A stretch of 64,000 nt of DNA, taken from the NCBI GenBank assembly GCA_963693085.1, contig OY856409.1, positions 1,538,037,072-1,538,101,071 of the forward strand. Reading direction: 5' to 3'. The notes beneath the pieces were generated by a model. The model ran no database searches. It worked only from the letters and a program-made list of their open reading frames with translations, and was not told the origin of the DNA. Positions within the stretch are counted from its first letter, which is position 1, and each line of letters begins with the position of its first letter. This DNA is from Alisma plantago-aquatica (taxonomy: Eukaryota > Streptophyta > Magnoliopsida > Alismatales > Alismataceae). Below, one piece after another: positions 1 to 14,600 of the stretch. The translations under genes and the position numbers were made by a program.

Positions 1-480
1 GTTCAGTTTACAGGATTGGAAAAAAAGGCAAAGAATCCTGGGCTCTCCATTATGGGGACGTTTGGTTTGCCGAGTTTGACTGTATTGGATTGTATCTGAC
101 GATCCAGCAGGGGAAAAAAATACGTTTGGTTTACAGGAGTGGAGAAATAAGAACAATCCTGCATTTTAGAAACGAACAGTAAGTGCGGGACAGGTCTATC
201 CATTTCAAATATGCTGGGCGCCGAGCTCCAGCACGGCGGTCCATGCTCTCGCGCTGCTGCTGGGTGATAAAACGCTGCCAACTGCCCCGCGTCCGCAACG
301 GAATTGCAGGCATACCAAACGTAAAGTATGTGCTGCAAGAATTTTCAAAATTAGAAATTGACGGATACAGGGATTTGCTAAATGCTGCATTCCTGCAAAT
401 CCAACTAGATACAGCAAATCAAACATGCCATATACAGCACATGCTGGATTCTTCTTTCCTTCTCAAAACCATATAAGACG
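1..480. repeat. Nested foldback (MITE-like) repeats
   Basis: Three sets of inverted ends lie inside one another. Positions 1-40 resemble the complement of 444-480, the segment from 58 (ACGTTTGGTTTGC, then TATTGGATTGTATC) resembles the complement of 385-429 (ending AATCAAACATGCC), and 121-135 resembles the complement of 312-326 (CATACCAAACGTA). Positions 1-40 are also a direct repeat of about 124-163. This is the pattern of small inverted-repeat elements inserted into one another. There is no coding capacity worth calling; short open frames here are not conserved-looking. Boundaries and family are uncertain. Confidence 0.4.
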
Positions 481-1394
481 CCGGTACCCAGTTCATGCGC
501 TCCCCCGTCGGCCTCCCATCCGCCTATTCGCTAGTAGCCACGACAGAAGATGATTTTTCTCAGCCAACCTCACGGCCACCTCCTTCTATCCAACATCAAA
601 ATCATGCCCCCCACCTTGGACACCACCATGAGCTCCGGCAACCATGACGAACAGGGGCCATCCACCAACATTAGTGGTAGAGCAACTTCGGACCACGCCG
701 ACCTCATCTTTCGCCGTCCAGTTCTATAAAAGCTGTCTTCATCTGCGAGTTGCTTCCGGACCACCACTGGACAGTCCGACGAGTTCTTTCTCATGACCTA
801 TGCCGGTAACAAGCCGGCCAACAATCTACGCACAACCAACCAGACAGTTGGCCGTGGTACTCGAGAACTTGACAAAGAAGCTTGCAGGGTGATCTGTAAC
901 TAGTCTAGCACACCACGATTATACTGCTGCTACATTAATCGACAGCCGCAGATCTATCAGGAGGCTCGAGCTCTGTTTGGGACAGAACCGGCATTGATCT
1001 CCTCTTCCACCTAGCTTCATGTATTAGTTTTAACAGGCATGGTGGGTGTTTGGACTGCGTGAATCTGCGAAGGCGTGGATCTGTCGCATCAACTCCGTCC
1101 AGCACACCAAACATATAACTCAAAAATTCTGGACTTCTAGAAACCAGGAAATCGTGGATTCTGCATTTAGCCAATTCGGTATTGTTTGTAATCCAACTGG
1201 ATCCAGCGAATCAAACATGCCCTTAGATAATTACTAACTTTGACCTTTATGCCTGAGAGTGATTTGCCTTATTCGTAACAAGAGAAAAGTTGCCATAGCT
1301 TTCTGACTACACGGAATCTCATTATGGCGCCTGCTCGTGTGAGAATGAGGCGCGCCTGCCCAACTTATGATTAACGGTCGGGTCAAAATCATGC
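481..1394. other. Unassigned flank with partial foldback fragments
   Basis: No gene is supported. The stretch is less AT-rich than its surroundings and has only short overlapping frames. Around 1041-1108 a GTGTTTGGAC-like end is mirrored by GTCCAGCACACCAAACA, and 1146-1222 ends in AATCAAACATGCCC like the repeat at 385-429. Fragments of the same foldback family are therefore scattered here. Confidence 0.4.
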
Positions 1395-1722
1395 TTCCGC
1401 AGGTTTGGTTTGTTGGATTTTCAAAAATCTTGCATTTATGTCATCCTGCATTTACAAAATATTGTATTGTAAAAATACCGCAAACACAAATTTTATATTT
1501 GATTTCCTAAATTTATAAAATATATGATTTAATTTTTTTTGGATCCACGGACCAGCCACAGCTGGATTTTGACATCCGGAAATTTTTTGATAGAAATCAA
1601 AATGCGGGATTCCTATTATGTTCGAAAATCCCGGGATTAATCCCATTTTCGGAATCATATAAATCAAATATAAATTTTCTGCTATACAATCCAATACGGC
1701 AAAATTTAGAAAACTAAACATG
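1395..1722. repeat. Foldback (MITE-like) repeat
   Basis: The left side (GGTTTGGTTTGTTGG, then ATTGTATTGTA and TTTATATTTGATTT) is mirrored on the right, where the complement reads GGGCATGTTTAGTTTTC, ATTGGATTGTA and ATTTATATTTGATTT. Imperfect arms of about 130 bases give a non-coding, AT-rich foldback of the same style as the repeats at the start of the window. Target duplication and exact ends were not resolved. Confidence 0.35.
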
Positions 1723-3188
1723 CCCTTACATGATTATTTTACAGTGGGAGATACCATATAGCAGCCTTCCTTTTCATTATGAAAAAAAAAAAACAGTACC
1801 AGCCTTCCATTGTTTTAAGAGCAATCCAAAGATACGTAGTATAAAATTTAGCAAAAAAGGACGATATAGATATCTTAGTTTTATGTATAACGGCAGCTTT
1901 CTATAAAGGACATATCTATCGGTCGTCCCATGATAACTACATAACAGCTTTCCGGATGGCGTTCGTGCCTTCTCAAGGCTGCCGTAAAGTATTACACGCC
2001 GGGAAAATGGACCCGCTCTTATTAATAAAATGCACTAGAAAAAACTGTAAAGTACTTACTGACGCTGATGAACTGGAAACCTGGCGGAATCTCGGTCTTT
2101 CGTGCTGCTGACCGACGAAAACGAGATCCAGTAATTGCTGCTGATAAAACTGGATTATGCAATTATTGTCGCATGATTCTTATGAGCTGAAGATTCTTCA
2201 TATCGAGCTACATCCCTAGTCTTGATTCTAGATGTTTAATAGTTGCTATTGAAAAATACACCGAAAATGAGTAGTCGGGGAGAAAAACCGCCAAATTTTT
2301 GAACGAAAAAGAGGAAATTACTTCGTGAAGAACAAAAATAACCGCCATGGATAGATTAGTTCCGAAGATGCGAGGCTCTGTCTAGTGCCATCAATGAGCT
2401 ATTGAGCTACAACAGACAGAAACCTACTGGTAGAACGAAACCGAGCATGTGGGATGTGAGATGACACACATTGTTTAGTCTTAAAATATATTTTTAGTTA
2501 TATAAGTATATGCACCTTTCAATTAAGAATTCACGAGATAATGTATATGAATAGGTATTTTCTACTCAGAGACGTATTGCACTAATTTTTTTTTTAATCT
2601 AAGATTGCAATACTTCAGAATATGTAACACATGCATTGTTTCAAACTAAAGTATGCATCGTAATGTTGTATAGATATACACACAAGTATCTTTTCATTTA
2701 GTGCTCTGATTGGTTTGTCTTGATTATTTGAAAAAATAATAACTGGAGTCCTTTAAATAGTTTTTCACGATTGGTTTAAGATGAGTGCTAGAATTTGAAC
2801 TTCGGGACTTCCAATGAGTTACAAACTTACATATAAAATACAGATCTTAAATTTCCATCTTGAAAAGAGCAGAAAATAACTTTTGGAAAAACTAACAATT
2901 ATATTCTTCATTCTTCATAAATGACTTACAAAATGTATATGACTAGAAACATTAGCTGTGTAAGTACAGTTTATAGACAAAATAAAAAAATAATATGACA
3001 GAATATTATACACAATAATCATACTATGTAAAATATTTTACAGTAACACCACCATTGTCAGTGTGGTTTATAAACAAAAAAATAGATGAACTACAAAAAA
3101 GTAACACGCCGCACCATGTGGGAAAACATGTGATTTATCTAGCATATCATTATTCGTCATGCTTAAACAATATGATGTGAAAAATAAT
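1723..3188. other. Unassigned AT-rich flanking DNA
   Basis: No gene, RNA gene or clear element is seen. It borders element Z, whose left target-duplication copy ATAAT is at 3184-3188. Part of it (about 2637-2830) has weak inverted similarity to about 15390-15560 on the other side of Z. Confidence 0.5.
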
Positions 3189-6100
3189 TGTCACAGAACT
3201 ATTTGTTTCCTAAATCCTCACTCCTAACGGCTAGAAAGCCAAAGGTGAGAGGACCCGAGCGTCCGTCCGTAGGATAGATCACATAACATATGCATGAATA
3301 AAACCACAAACAACAACTAAGGTATGAGACAAGAAAGCATAAAAGAATTCTAAACTAATACCTGACAAGATCTTAGGTCTCATATACCAACTATGTGTAT
3401 TTCATTTGCATGTCATTATACATCATCGGAGTAGATTATCATGAGTGTGGAAGCATTGATCATCATTAGAGATTCATAGTGTACCTGTTATCTAAAATCA
3501 TAAAATGGGGACACATCAACACAACTATGCTGAGTACGCTGGAAAACATATAAAATCGCAGGTTTAAGAACATATATTGCTTGGCAAAAGCATAAAGTAG
3601 ATAAAAAGAACGAAGCAACAACATTTAAAGACTCTAATTAACATATAAGTGTGTTTTAAGTTTATTTCCTTTATACCAACAATATCAGAAGGCCTTTGAC
3701 CAACTTCTCAAAAGAAGCGGTCCGTGAGGGTGCTTAAGATTAGCTACGCTATTTCAACATGAGGGACTACAAGATGAAACGTCAAGAGTTAACCCTATTC
3801 AAAAGGGACCTCAAGGTCATTGCCAAGAGCTAACCCTAGTATCAACATGGTCTGTCCTAACATGACAACTCAAGTAGGACACCCAGTCTTGTGCCCTTAA
3901 CCTGAGAATACAAGAAGGTACACAAGGTTGTATAATGGACATCTATCATTATGTTTTCAAGTTTGTTCAACTTTTGTAATCAAGACCAAAATATAGTAGT
4001 CATAGGGAACAATACCTCAAACAAGTATTATAAGCCAATCATCTTATATTTCATACATACAAGCAATTTCAATACTGCTAGTCTGGCCAATAGGATGATA
4101 AAGTGTACCTTGATACGAGCAAACAAGTTCTATACAACATGATTAGATCTTTGAAATTGAGTCATCATAGAGATCTTGACATTACAAGAAAGTATACTTA
4201 AAATGATATTAGAAAGAAAAGGTCTCACTAATCATTATCATGTGGTTGGATGTGTCACTTAAGTCTAGGTACTCATTTCCTTCAACATTGTTTCCAATAT
4301 CCCAAACTAGATCATGCATTATCATTATCAAGCAACATAGTACATAATGGATTCATTTATCTCTTAGAGTGACACATCATAACTAGATCAGAGATTTCAA
4401 ACTTAGGTTTTATGATATTAATAGAGTGAACATGAGTTTCGAGCAAGATTAAGCAACATAGGTATCAACATTATCAAACTAGTTATTTTCATGCAAGATG
4501 GTCGTCACTAGAGTGCAAGAGTGATCAAGATTGATTTAGTGTCATACATATCAACAAGTTACTGATTTGAAGCATCAAATAGCAAGGGTGACCATTAGTG
4601 TGAGATTTATACAATGTTAGATCTCAAACATAACAACATGCACATTAGGTCACATTCCATATCAGGTTTATGTCAATTACTCATAATAGTGAGCAAGATT
4701 GATCCATATATCATTTAGGTGATCAAAGAATGTAGAACTACTAATCTATATCAAATATTATGATTTGCAGTGCATATAATCAAGTTGAGCATCAAAATAA
4801 TGATCATTATCATTAGAGTTCAAATGATACACATTTCATGGTCCATATCATGAACTAGAGTCATTTAAAGGGATAAGAAGGATTAAGTTCGATTACAATA
4901 GTAAAAAATATAATATTTAACTGATCAGGGTCATAAAAGTCAAGTGGTACCAAGTTATGATCATGGTTGAGCATAAATCATCACTAAGCATGTAAAAGAG
5001 ATGCATTTGATGTCATTTTCAACATAAAAGGATCTATGAATAAAGTTAGTATCTAAAATCAGGTTCACTGGATATATCTCATTGAGTATATCAATTTTCA
5101 TATATAATATGTCCCATTTTGAGCTACGAATGAACTGATATGAATTTTGCAAGATTTAGAGTATATTTTCATAAAGGAGAGGGGGAGAGAGATGTTATAC
5201 CAAATGGGCCAATTACATGGCACAGCCTGATTGGAGGTCTGATGAGGGTCCACACAAGCCTGAGGGTGAGGGTCATGGTCCACCTTTGACCAGTGGATGT
5301 GCCTGCTGACCACTTCTAGACACCCAAGGGCAGTTGCTAGTGATTCGCAGACCCTAACCACCTCTGCCCACCGCCCTCGTCAGCCAACAAAGGGTCGTGC
5401 ACGAACCAGGCGAGCCAGGGTGGCACAGTGGTTTCTATCTCCCCGGAGCATGAAGAAACAAGAAGAACAGAGACAAGGAAAACCTGCCACCCAATCTTTC
5501 CTTGGGCCAACGAAAGTGATGGTGGCTTCAGATCGTAGTGAGGATGTGTTGAAGCAAAATGCCCAAAAGTGATATTGTGGCGGCACCGACGAGCTCAAGG
5601 AAGAACATGAAGTGGAATAGGGTAGTATAGAGGGAGCGAGAGTGAGAAAAGATTGGGAATATGAAGAGCAAGGTTTTGGAATGTCAAAGGACTTAAAAGG
5701 ATGGTTGAAGGAGGCTCTGGAGTCCCCATCCACTATGGTCATAGCCATGGTGGCCGACCATGGTTGAAGGGGTTTCCCATGCCCCTATCATAGTCCATTT
5801 CACTATACGAGAATAGGGGAGAGGTTGATAGAACATGCATCATACTTTGACAATGACTTTAGATGCAAAGGAGGTCAAAAAGCCCAAGAATCTCGGGGTT
5901 GTGGGCATGACTAGAGTAGCAAGTTGCTTGACTTCTTCTCAAGCTTGGGGACAAGTCCCCAACCGTTCGATCATGCCTCAATCCGTGGCCCACGATCGGG
6001 TTGCCAGGGCGGGCTTCCAGGCTTGTGAGGGACAATGATGCCTTGACACACCACATGGGCTTGGGTCGGGTTAGAAGAGAAAGGTAGAGGCCCAAGAAAG

Positions 6101-6488
6101 CAAAGGGGAACAAGAAGGAAAATAGGTGAAAAAGGCTAGAAAAGAGCCAAACTTGCAAAGGCCATATCTTTCACATCGATTACCAGATTTGGGTTAAATA
6201 TTCACCATTGGATCACAAATTTCCTCCTATTTCTCATGAAAAAGTATTTAGATCAAGATCATGATGTCTATTCCTATCAAAAATATAAAATTTCATCCAT
6301 GTATAGTAAGTAACTCAACATTGCATAATTGAGTTCAAAATTGCAAACATCAATCATATCTCAACTATTGAGCCATATATGATTTCAATACATCAAATTG
6401 AGAATGAGGGAAGTCATTGATTTAGATTGAGTGCATCATGAGTCAAGATGTGTATAGTTAGACGATAGAGAAAATCCATGTTGTTACA
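3189..6488 (-). repeat. Element Z 3' LTR (left copy)
   Basis: It begins TGTCACAG and ends GTTGTTACA on the plus strand, so it has TG...CA termini, and is 3300 bases long. It aligns along its whole length with 8682-14999 once the solo LTR there is removed (about 3303 bases). A moderately GC-rich patch at about 5290-5760 carries open frames on both strands that recur in the other copy only because the LTRs are duplicates. Confidence 0.88.
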
Positions 6489-6525
6489 TCCACCCCACCT
6501 TAAAAGGAATTTTGTCCTCAAAATT
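6484..6525 (-). pseudogene. Ty3/gypsy polyprotein C-terminal tail remnant
   Basis: Read on the minus strand, this encodes NFEDKIPFKVGWM followed by a stop whose bases lie within the first bases of the LTR. Tails of the NFEDK-type just before the polypurine tract are characteristic of plant Ty3/gypsy polyproteins (from family knowledge). Upstream on the minus strand (higher coordinates) the frame decays and no integrase or reverse transcriptase is recognisable in the 2.2 kb interior. This is a short motif, so the family call is moderate. Confidence 0.5.
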
Positions 6526-8681
6526 TAAGCAAATCCTCAAACATCATTGGGACTTCACATTCCATATCATATTCATCATAATATTCCATATATTAGAACA
6601 TCGTCAACATTATTCCAATATCAAGACACCACACATCAAAGTCAAAACATAGCCACGCTTCCATTGCGCCACTCTGGTACAAATAGATCATCAAAAGATC
6701 ACAAATTTGGGGAGATCACCAATTAAGTGAAACGAACAGGGCTCTTTGATTCAAGAGTAAAGCATGACTTTCAATCCCACAATTAGGGTTTTAACTTCTA
6801 CATCAGCCCTAGGTGGGGTTATACATCCTTGATTGAGATTTCGTATTATAACATTTTGAGAAAAAATTATATTTCAATATCATGGTTTCATATAGAGATC
6901 AAAGGAAGGTCCCACCGTAGTCCACATGAGAGCTTATCCCTAAGTCATAAATCAAGCGAATCAACATGATATCATTTCAAAATTTTTGAGATTTGGTAAC
7001 ATGAAAGTCATCAATTATAAATCGAGGGTGATCTCAAGATCCAAATAGGGTGATCATAGGAGTCAAATCATAATCGAGATGAGCCATCATTAGTCAAGAT
7101 TTTTCAAATCAATGTCGAGAGTCATGATTTTGGACAAAAAATGTCATGCGTTCAACATCTCAAATCTAGGGTACAAGATTCCTATTAGACAATACATGGG
7201 ATCATTCATCCATAATCAAAAATCGAGCAACTATCAAGCTACATTTTGTGATATCAATATCAATGTCATTATCATGGTATTCAAGGTTGATGAATGATCT
7301 ATACCTAGGTCCTTCAAGGAGCTTAACCACAAGCTATAGTCAACGTCATCATGTTTCAAGGTCATCATCAAATCGAGATTTCATATTGAGTTTCAATATC
7401 GTCATATGATTGACCTATTAGAGACTTATGTCAAGAGATCAAAATCGTGTGAAAGGGGTTACCTTTCTAAACTCAAAATAATCAACAAGATAAAAATTTA
7501 GAGGCAATCCTAATAGAGATGTGACCTGGGTTAGGGAAGTTATGAAATCAAATACCACCCTAAGCTAGAACATTTGTCCTCATTGGAGTTTCAAGCCCAC
7601 CAAATTGGTAAGAGAATCAATTATTGATTTGTATTTCACAAGGTCATGAGATCAAAGATCATTTATCATAATAGAGAAATCATGGTTCGAGATTCCATGT
7701 ATTTGAGGTCATAATATTGTTCCCTTCTCCTCATAGTTAACATCAAGGGGGTATACATGAAAATCGAGAAGTCAATATAGGCTCTTTCAACAATTGAACA
7801 TTATTGAGTATAATTGAGATATCATATGTGCCATATTATTCAAAATTGCGTTTAATAATGAGGCATTATAATCAATAGGGGATTTGCCTCTTGTATCAAT
7901 TTTCAATATGATTTTGACAATATAAAGTAAGAGTCATTATAAGTCATGATCATGATAGATATCAACAAATAGGGGAAAGTTTTTCTTAATCATGTTTTAG
8001 GTTTAATCAACAATAGGGGCAACATGGACTTAATTAATAGGGACCTCATGAACAGCGTGGTATAAAGCATGAGTTCTCCTTATTTCATTATATTAAGGTT
8101 CATTATCATTTACCTCAAATATAGGAAGCACATGGGTCATATTTCATAAAATCAAGTTTACATGATCTAAGGTATTATACATGAGTACTGAAATTGAAGA
8201 GTACTTTCATTAATCATAATCGAGTTTTCAAATTAAGGTAAGATCATGGCATCGTTATCATATAAATCAACTTTTACCACTTCATTCAAATTTTATTTTC
8301 CCCATACATAAGCTATCGATAATCGAGAGATCATGTGATTAATTGTCATAAGAGGAATCACATTAGGAGATGAGAAGCTATGCAATCATCATCTAATGGG
8401 TGGTATAGGGTAGTCCTTGAAGAAGATATGATAAGCTAGAAGACTCTCTTAGCTTTTTAGGAAAAAATCCTTAATCCAGTATTGGATTCACTTCATCTAG
8501 GTAGGTATACAAGGGAGACCCCAGCCACTGTAGCTAGGCGGATAGGAGGTGCATCAACTCCCATGTAGTGACATGCCTAGACACCTCAGCTTCACCATTA
8601 TGGACTTAGGTTTTCCCAAGATTCATATGAATAAGGGTTATTAAACAAGCATAGACGATATGTGATTGCTCTCATACCATC
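6489..8681 (-). other. Element Z interior, mostly non-coding
   Basis: Between the LTRs there is no open frame over 61 codons. The minus-strand polypurine tract is at 6489-6501. The rest is AT-rich, with a recurrent TCGAGATTT-like word, and carries no recognised domain beyond the short gypsy tail. An autonomous gypsy interior would be roughly twice this length and coding, so this is either a heavily decayed or a non-autonomous interior. Confidence 0.7.
8668..8679 (-). other. Element Z primer-binding site
   Basis: The plus strand reads GCTCTCATACCA, complement TGGTATGAGAGC, one base from the initiator-methionine tRNA primer site TGGTATCAGAGC. It lies two bases from the right LTR, which sets the direction of the element as minus and makes the right LTR the 5' LTR. 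Confidence 0.8.
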
Positions 8682-11600
8682 TGTCATGGAACCGTTTGTT
8701 ACCCAAATCCTCACTTCTAATGGCTAGAAAGCCAAAGGCGAGAGGACCCGAGCATCTGTTCATAGGATAGATCACATAACATATGCATGAATAAAACCAC
8801 AAACAACAACTAAGGTATGAGACAAGAAAGCATAAAAGAATGCTAAATTAATACCTGACAAGATCTTAGGTCCCATATATCGACCATTTGTATTCCATTT
8901 ACATGTCATTATACATCATCAAAGTACGAGTAGATTATCATAAGTGTGGAAGCATTGATCATCATTAGAGATTCATAGTGTACCTGTTACCTAAAATCAT
9001 AAAATGGGTACACATCATCACAATTGTGCTGAGTATGCTGGCAAACATATAAAATCACAGGTTTAAGAGCATATATTGCTTGGCAAAAGCATAAAGTAGA
9101 TAACAAGAATGAACCAACAACATTTAAAGACTCTCTTATTAACATGAAAGTGTGTTTTAAGTTCCTTTTCATTGTACCAACAATATCATAAGGCCTTTGA
9201 ACAACTTCTCAAAGGAAGCGGTCCATGAGGGTGCTCAAGATTAGCTACCCTATTTCAACATGAGGGACTACAAGACTAAACGTCAAGAGTTAACCCTATT
9301 TGTAAGAAACCTCAAGGCCATTTCCAAGAGCTAACCCTAGTATAACATGGTCTGCCCTAACATGAAAACTCAAGTAGGACACTGTAAGGAGTGGGATCCC
9401 AGAGGGGAACCACTCCCTACTAAAAATTTGAAGAATAAAACCTCCAGTCCAAACACACCCTTAAGGTATCTTAGAGTGGGTGTAAAATTTTCAAATGTTA
9501 TTAATGGTATTCAAAACAACCAAAGTGTAGTAGCAAAAGAAATTAAAGACTATATTCAACTTCTCAATAAGATTATAAAAGTACATCAAAATCTCCCACA
9601 TAGGGTTTACATGTATGATACAACATAGGGATATAAGATAGAGGGGAGTCTAAACCATAACAACTTTGTCTCCAAGATTTAACTCCTTAATATATGTCCG
9701 TATCTTCATGCCATATCATCCAAGTCCTTCACCTAGGGTTGGAAGCATACCCCGTCAAGAAGAGAAAATAGATGACATCGGCAAAGGCTAGTATCTGCAT
9801 ACTAAATAGAAAATTGAGCAATATTATGAAATAAAGGGACATCAAACATACAAGGCTTACCAAGAAAGAGATAAGGATCACCCAAATGGGTATCAAGAGA
9901 AAAGGAATTGCAATCATATGATAACAAAAAAATACTTGCCATGAATAAAACAATAAACTTGTACCACATAAGCACATATCATGAGATTAGGACACATAAC
10001 CCATAATCAATCATTATCATCCTACATGCATGTGAGATAAATATAGCCCTAGAACAATATAAAGACAAAGGCGATCAAGCCTCATTAATTTTAAACTTGA
10101 TAGAGAATGGCACATAACCAAACTCCCAAATATATATAAAGTAGGCCAAACCTCATAAATTTGAAACCCGAGTATGGGGCACATAACCTCCATCCCAAAA
10201 ATAATAACATGGGCACACAACCCAAAAACCAATGCAATTACACTACTCTGGTGCTATTGAATCACATCACATGTTTAATGTATATGCAAGTAGAAAGGTA
10301 AAGTTAGATTAAACAAAAGTTACCATCATACTAATGGACAACATAAACATCCATCTCACAAGTGGGCAAAAGACATCACATGTCATCATATAGAGTTCCA
10401 TCACGTACAAAGTATATGAAAGAGTCCAAAAGAATATCAGTGATCACAAGATCAATAACAAAATAAGATAGTTCACATGAACCATGATTTTCAAAAGAAA
10501 AGACATTGTGTATAGGCTAATGTCCATAGGACCAAGAGAAATAAGAAACATAGGTTAATTGCTCAAAAAGTATAATCGGGGATGCAAACATACACTAAAA
10601 GAGAGGAATTAGAAATCACTCAATATAGAATATTTTGGGATGGAATCATACCTTAATGATATGTGTATCGGTTTAGGGTTCACACCCTATACCCACACAA
10701 AATATCTCTTCACCTAATTTCATATTAGATGCAAATCATTAATTGATGATTATATTGCAACCCAAGAAAATCACCTTTTTATTAAATTCAAATTAAACTC
10801 TAAAATCATAACCAAGTGATTTATTAGATTCTCTTGGTTAGGAAAACATATCTTTTCACCCAATTTGGAGTTTATATGATTAAGTTACATTTATTATGAG
10901 TTTTATACATGTAATTTATTCTCCAAAATTCATCTTTCACAAAACATTGAAATCAGACTCTGAAAGTATTTTTATTAGATAAAGAATATTTTAATGATTC
11001 TAAAACATATTTATTTATAATTTTTAGACTTGTAGATTAAAAGATATGAATTTTGCAAAATGAACTAATCATAAAATTTGAAAAATCCAAATCAGTAGGG
11101 AATTTGTGAGAGAGGAAGAGAGGTCGGATGGGCAAGGAGAAACTTATCTGAGAGATTGGGGAAAAACTTCATTCGTCGTTCGTTCATTCATGAAACTAAC
11201 TAACCGATCATAAAGAACAAGTACCAGAGTTGTTTACCTTAGGTCCAATTATGCTCCGAAAATAAACATGATGTCGGGGAGCGGTGCTGCAAACTCAAAC
11301 TAAGAATCACATTCAGATTTTGGGTGAAACAACGATGCAAGGAAAAATTAAAGTATGACCACCAACTTCCACACACTCAAGAAAGGATGAAATTGGGATG
11401 AGAGGAGGTTCACAAAACAACTGAAGAAGATCGGGGTAGAGGTATTTATAAGTGGGGGTGTGAGAAGTTGTTACAGAAGACTTGAAGAAAAAGTTTAAGC
11501 ATTTCTTGAATTCTTCACGTTAGGATATGAATATGGTATGGATAGACACAGAATTAAATTTTCAATCTAACACAAGTTATTGCATGAAATTTTAATAAGA

Positions 11601-14600
11601 AATGAGGGAGTTATGCCCAGAATATTGAACCTTAGTATGTAGTTACTATTAATGTGGCCTGGTGTTTCCTAATCCGAATTTAGTAAAGTGTTGATTAAAT
11701 TAGTTTCCTTTTTCTCTCTCTTCAATTGAAGGTACAAACAAGGTCCAAATTGAATAAAATTTGATACCTAGCCTAACTAGGACATGTATAATCTGATTTT
11801 GACATTATTTTTCCCTTTTGAATACTTTTGCTATTTTATTTAATTTTTTAAAGTAAATCATATTTTCTCTTTCCTGATGCATTAGAGATGTCTAGAATTA
11901 TCCAAAATTGATGAAACTTCACCCACAAATTATATTTGATGAGTTGAATAAAAATTTGGATTTAGTTCCATCTTTTAGAATTTATATATCACATTATTTA
12001 TCACTTATGCCTTTTATTCATTTTCTTTCTCCTCAACTTACCCTATTGTTTCAAGGCGGTCCAAATTAGGTGAAAATTGACATGTAGGCCTATTTTGAAA
12101 TGTAGATTACGAATTTGAAGTTTGTTTCGACTTTTGTGACATCTTTTTATGAGATATGTCATATGGCCCATGAGTGGCCCAATATCTTTATTATTCATCC
12201 AATTGGGTTCCTTATCTACTTATTACCTCCAATTGAATTATGTGACATATTAGATTACATTTAGATGATACATTCATGCATTAGAACATTAGGATTTTAC
12301 TAAAAATATTTTAAAGTCTAACCCCCAAACTTGTTTGGCCTAACCCAAAAGATCATAGTTCTAGGGTAGGGTCCAAGATATGGTATGTTGCAAATACCCA
12401 ACCTTGTGCCCTTACCCCGAGAATACAAATAGGTACACAAGGTTGTATAATGGACATCTATCATTATGTTTTCAAGTTTGTTCAACTTATGTAATTAATA
12501 CCAAAACATAGTAGTAATAGGGAATAATAGCTCAAAAAAGTATTATAAGAAAAGTATCTTATATTTCATAGATACAAGCAATTTCAATATTGCTATTATG
12601 GCCAATAGGAGGATAAAGTGTACCTTGATATGAGCAAACAAACATTATACGACATGATTAGATCTTGGTAATTGAGTCATCATAGAGATCCTGACATTAC
12701 AAGAAAGTATACTTGGATCAATATCAGTAAGAAAATGTCTCACTAATCATTATCATAGGGTTGGATGTGTCACTTAAGTCTAGGTACTCATTTCCTTCAA
12801 CATTGTTTCCAATATCGCAAACTAGATCATGCATTATCATTTTCAAGCAACATAGTACATAATGGGTTCATTTATCTCTTAGAGTGACACATCAAAACTA
12901 GATCAGGGATTTCAAACTTAGGTTTAATGATATTAATAGAGCAAACATGAGTTTCGAGCAAGATTAAGCAACATGGAATCAACAATGTCAAACTAGTCAT
13001 TTTCATGCAAGATGGTCATCACTAGAGTGCAAGAGTGATCAAGATCGATTTAGTGTCATACATATCAACAAGTTACTGATTTGAAGCATAAAATAGCAAG
13101 GGTGACCATTAGGGTGAGATTTATACAAGTTTAGATCTCAAACATAGCAACATGCACATTAGGTCACATTCCATGTCATGTTTATGTCACTTAGTCATAA
13201 TAGTGAGAAAGATTGATCCATATATCATTTAGGTCATAAAAGATTGTAGAATTACTAATCTATATCAAATATTATGATTTGGAGTGCAAATAATCAAGTT
13301 GAGCATCAAAATAATGATCATTTTCATTAGAGTTGAAATGATACACATTTCATGGTCCATATCCTGAACTAAAGTCATTCAAAGGTCTAAGAAGGATCAA
13401 GTTCAATCACAATAGTACAAGATATAATATGTAACTGATCAGGGTCATAACAATAAAGTGGCATCAAGTTATGATCATGGTTGAGCATAAATCATCATTA
13501 CTCATGTAAAAGAGATGCATTTGATGCCATTTTCAACATAATTGGAGATACGAATAGAATTAGGCTCTGAAATCAGGTTCTTTCGATAGATCTCGTCGAG
13601 TAGATTGATTTTAATAATATGTCCCATCTTGAGCTATGAATGAATTTATATGAATTTTGCAAGATTTAGAGTATATTTTCATAAAGGAGAGGGAGAGAGG
13701 GATGTTATACCTAATGGGCCAATTACATGGCATGCCTTGATTGGAGGTCGGATGTGGGTCTGCACAATTCTGAGGGTGCGGGTCATGGTCCTCCTTTGAC
13801 CAGTGGTTGCGGCTTCTCACTACTTCTAACTGCCCATGGGTGGTTGCCAGCTATTCACAGACCCTAACCACCTCCACCCACCGCCCTCATCAGCTAGCAA
13901 AGGGCCGCACATGAACCAAGCGAGCCAGGGCAACATAGTGGTTTTTATCTCATCGGAGCATGAAGAAATGAGAAGAACAGAGGCAAGGAGACAAGGAAAA
14001 CACGCCACCCAATATTTCCTTGGGCCAGTGAAAGTGATGGTGGCTTCAGATCGTGGCGAGGATGTGTTGAAGCAAAATGCCCAAAAGGGCTGTTATGGCG
14101 GTACCGATGAACTGAAGGAAGAAGATGAAGTGGAATAGGGGGTATAGAGGGAACAAGAGTGAGAAAAGATTGGGTAAAGGAATAGCAAGGTTTTGCAATG
14201 TCGAAGGACTTAAAAGGATGACTGAAGGAGGATCTGGAGGCCCCATCTGTTGTCGTCACAACTATATATGGTGCCCGACCATGGCTAGAGGGGTGTCTCA
14301 TGCCCCTATCATAGTCCATTTCACGATATGAGAATAGGAGAGAGGTTGAGAGAACATGCATCATACTTTGATGATGACTTTAGGTGCAAAGGATGTCAAA
14401 AATCCCAAGCATCCCGGGGTCGTGGACATGGATAGAGTAGCTAGCTACTTGACTTTTTCTCAAGCTTGGGGACAATTCCCCAACCATACGATCATGCCTC
14501 AATCCATGGCACACAATCGGGTGGCCAGGGAGGGCTTCAAGCCTCACGAGGGACAACTCTGCCTTGACATGACACATGGGCCAGGGTCAGGTTAGAAGAA

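Noticed and set aside
5380..5748. 122-codon minus-strand frame and its counterpart at 13945-14364
   Set aside because: Located in the two Z LTRs; frames are offset and broken differently, with no recognisable domain.
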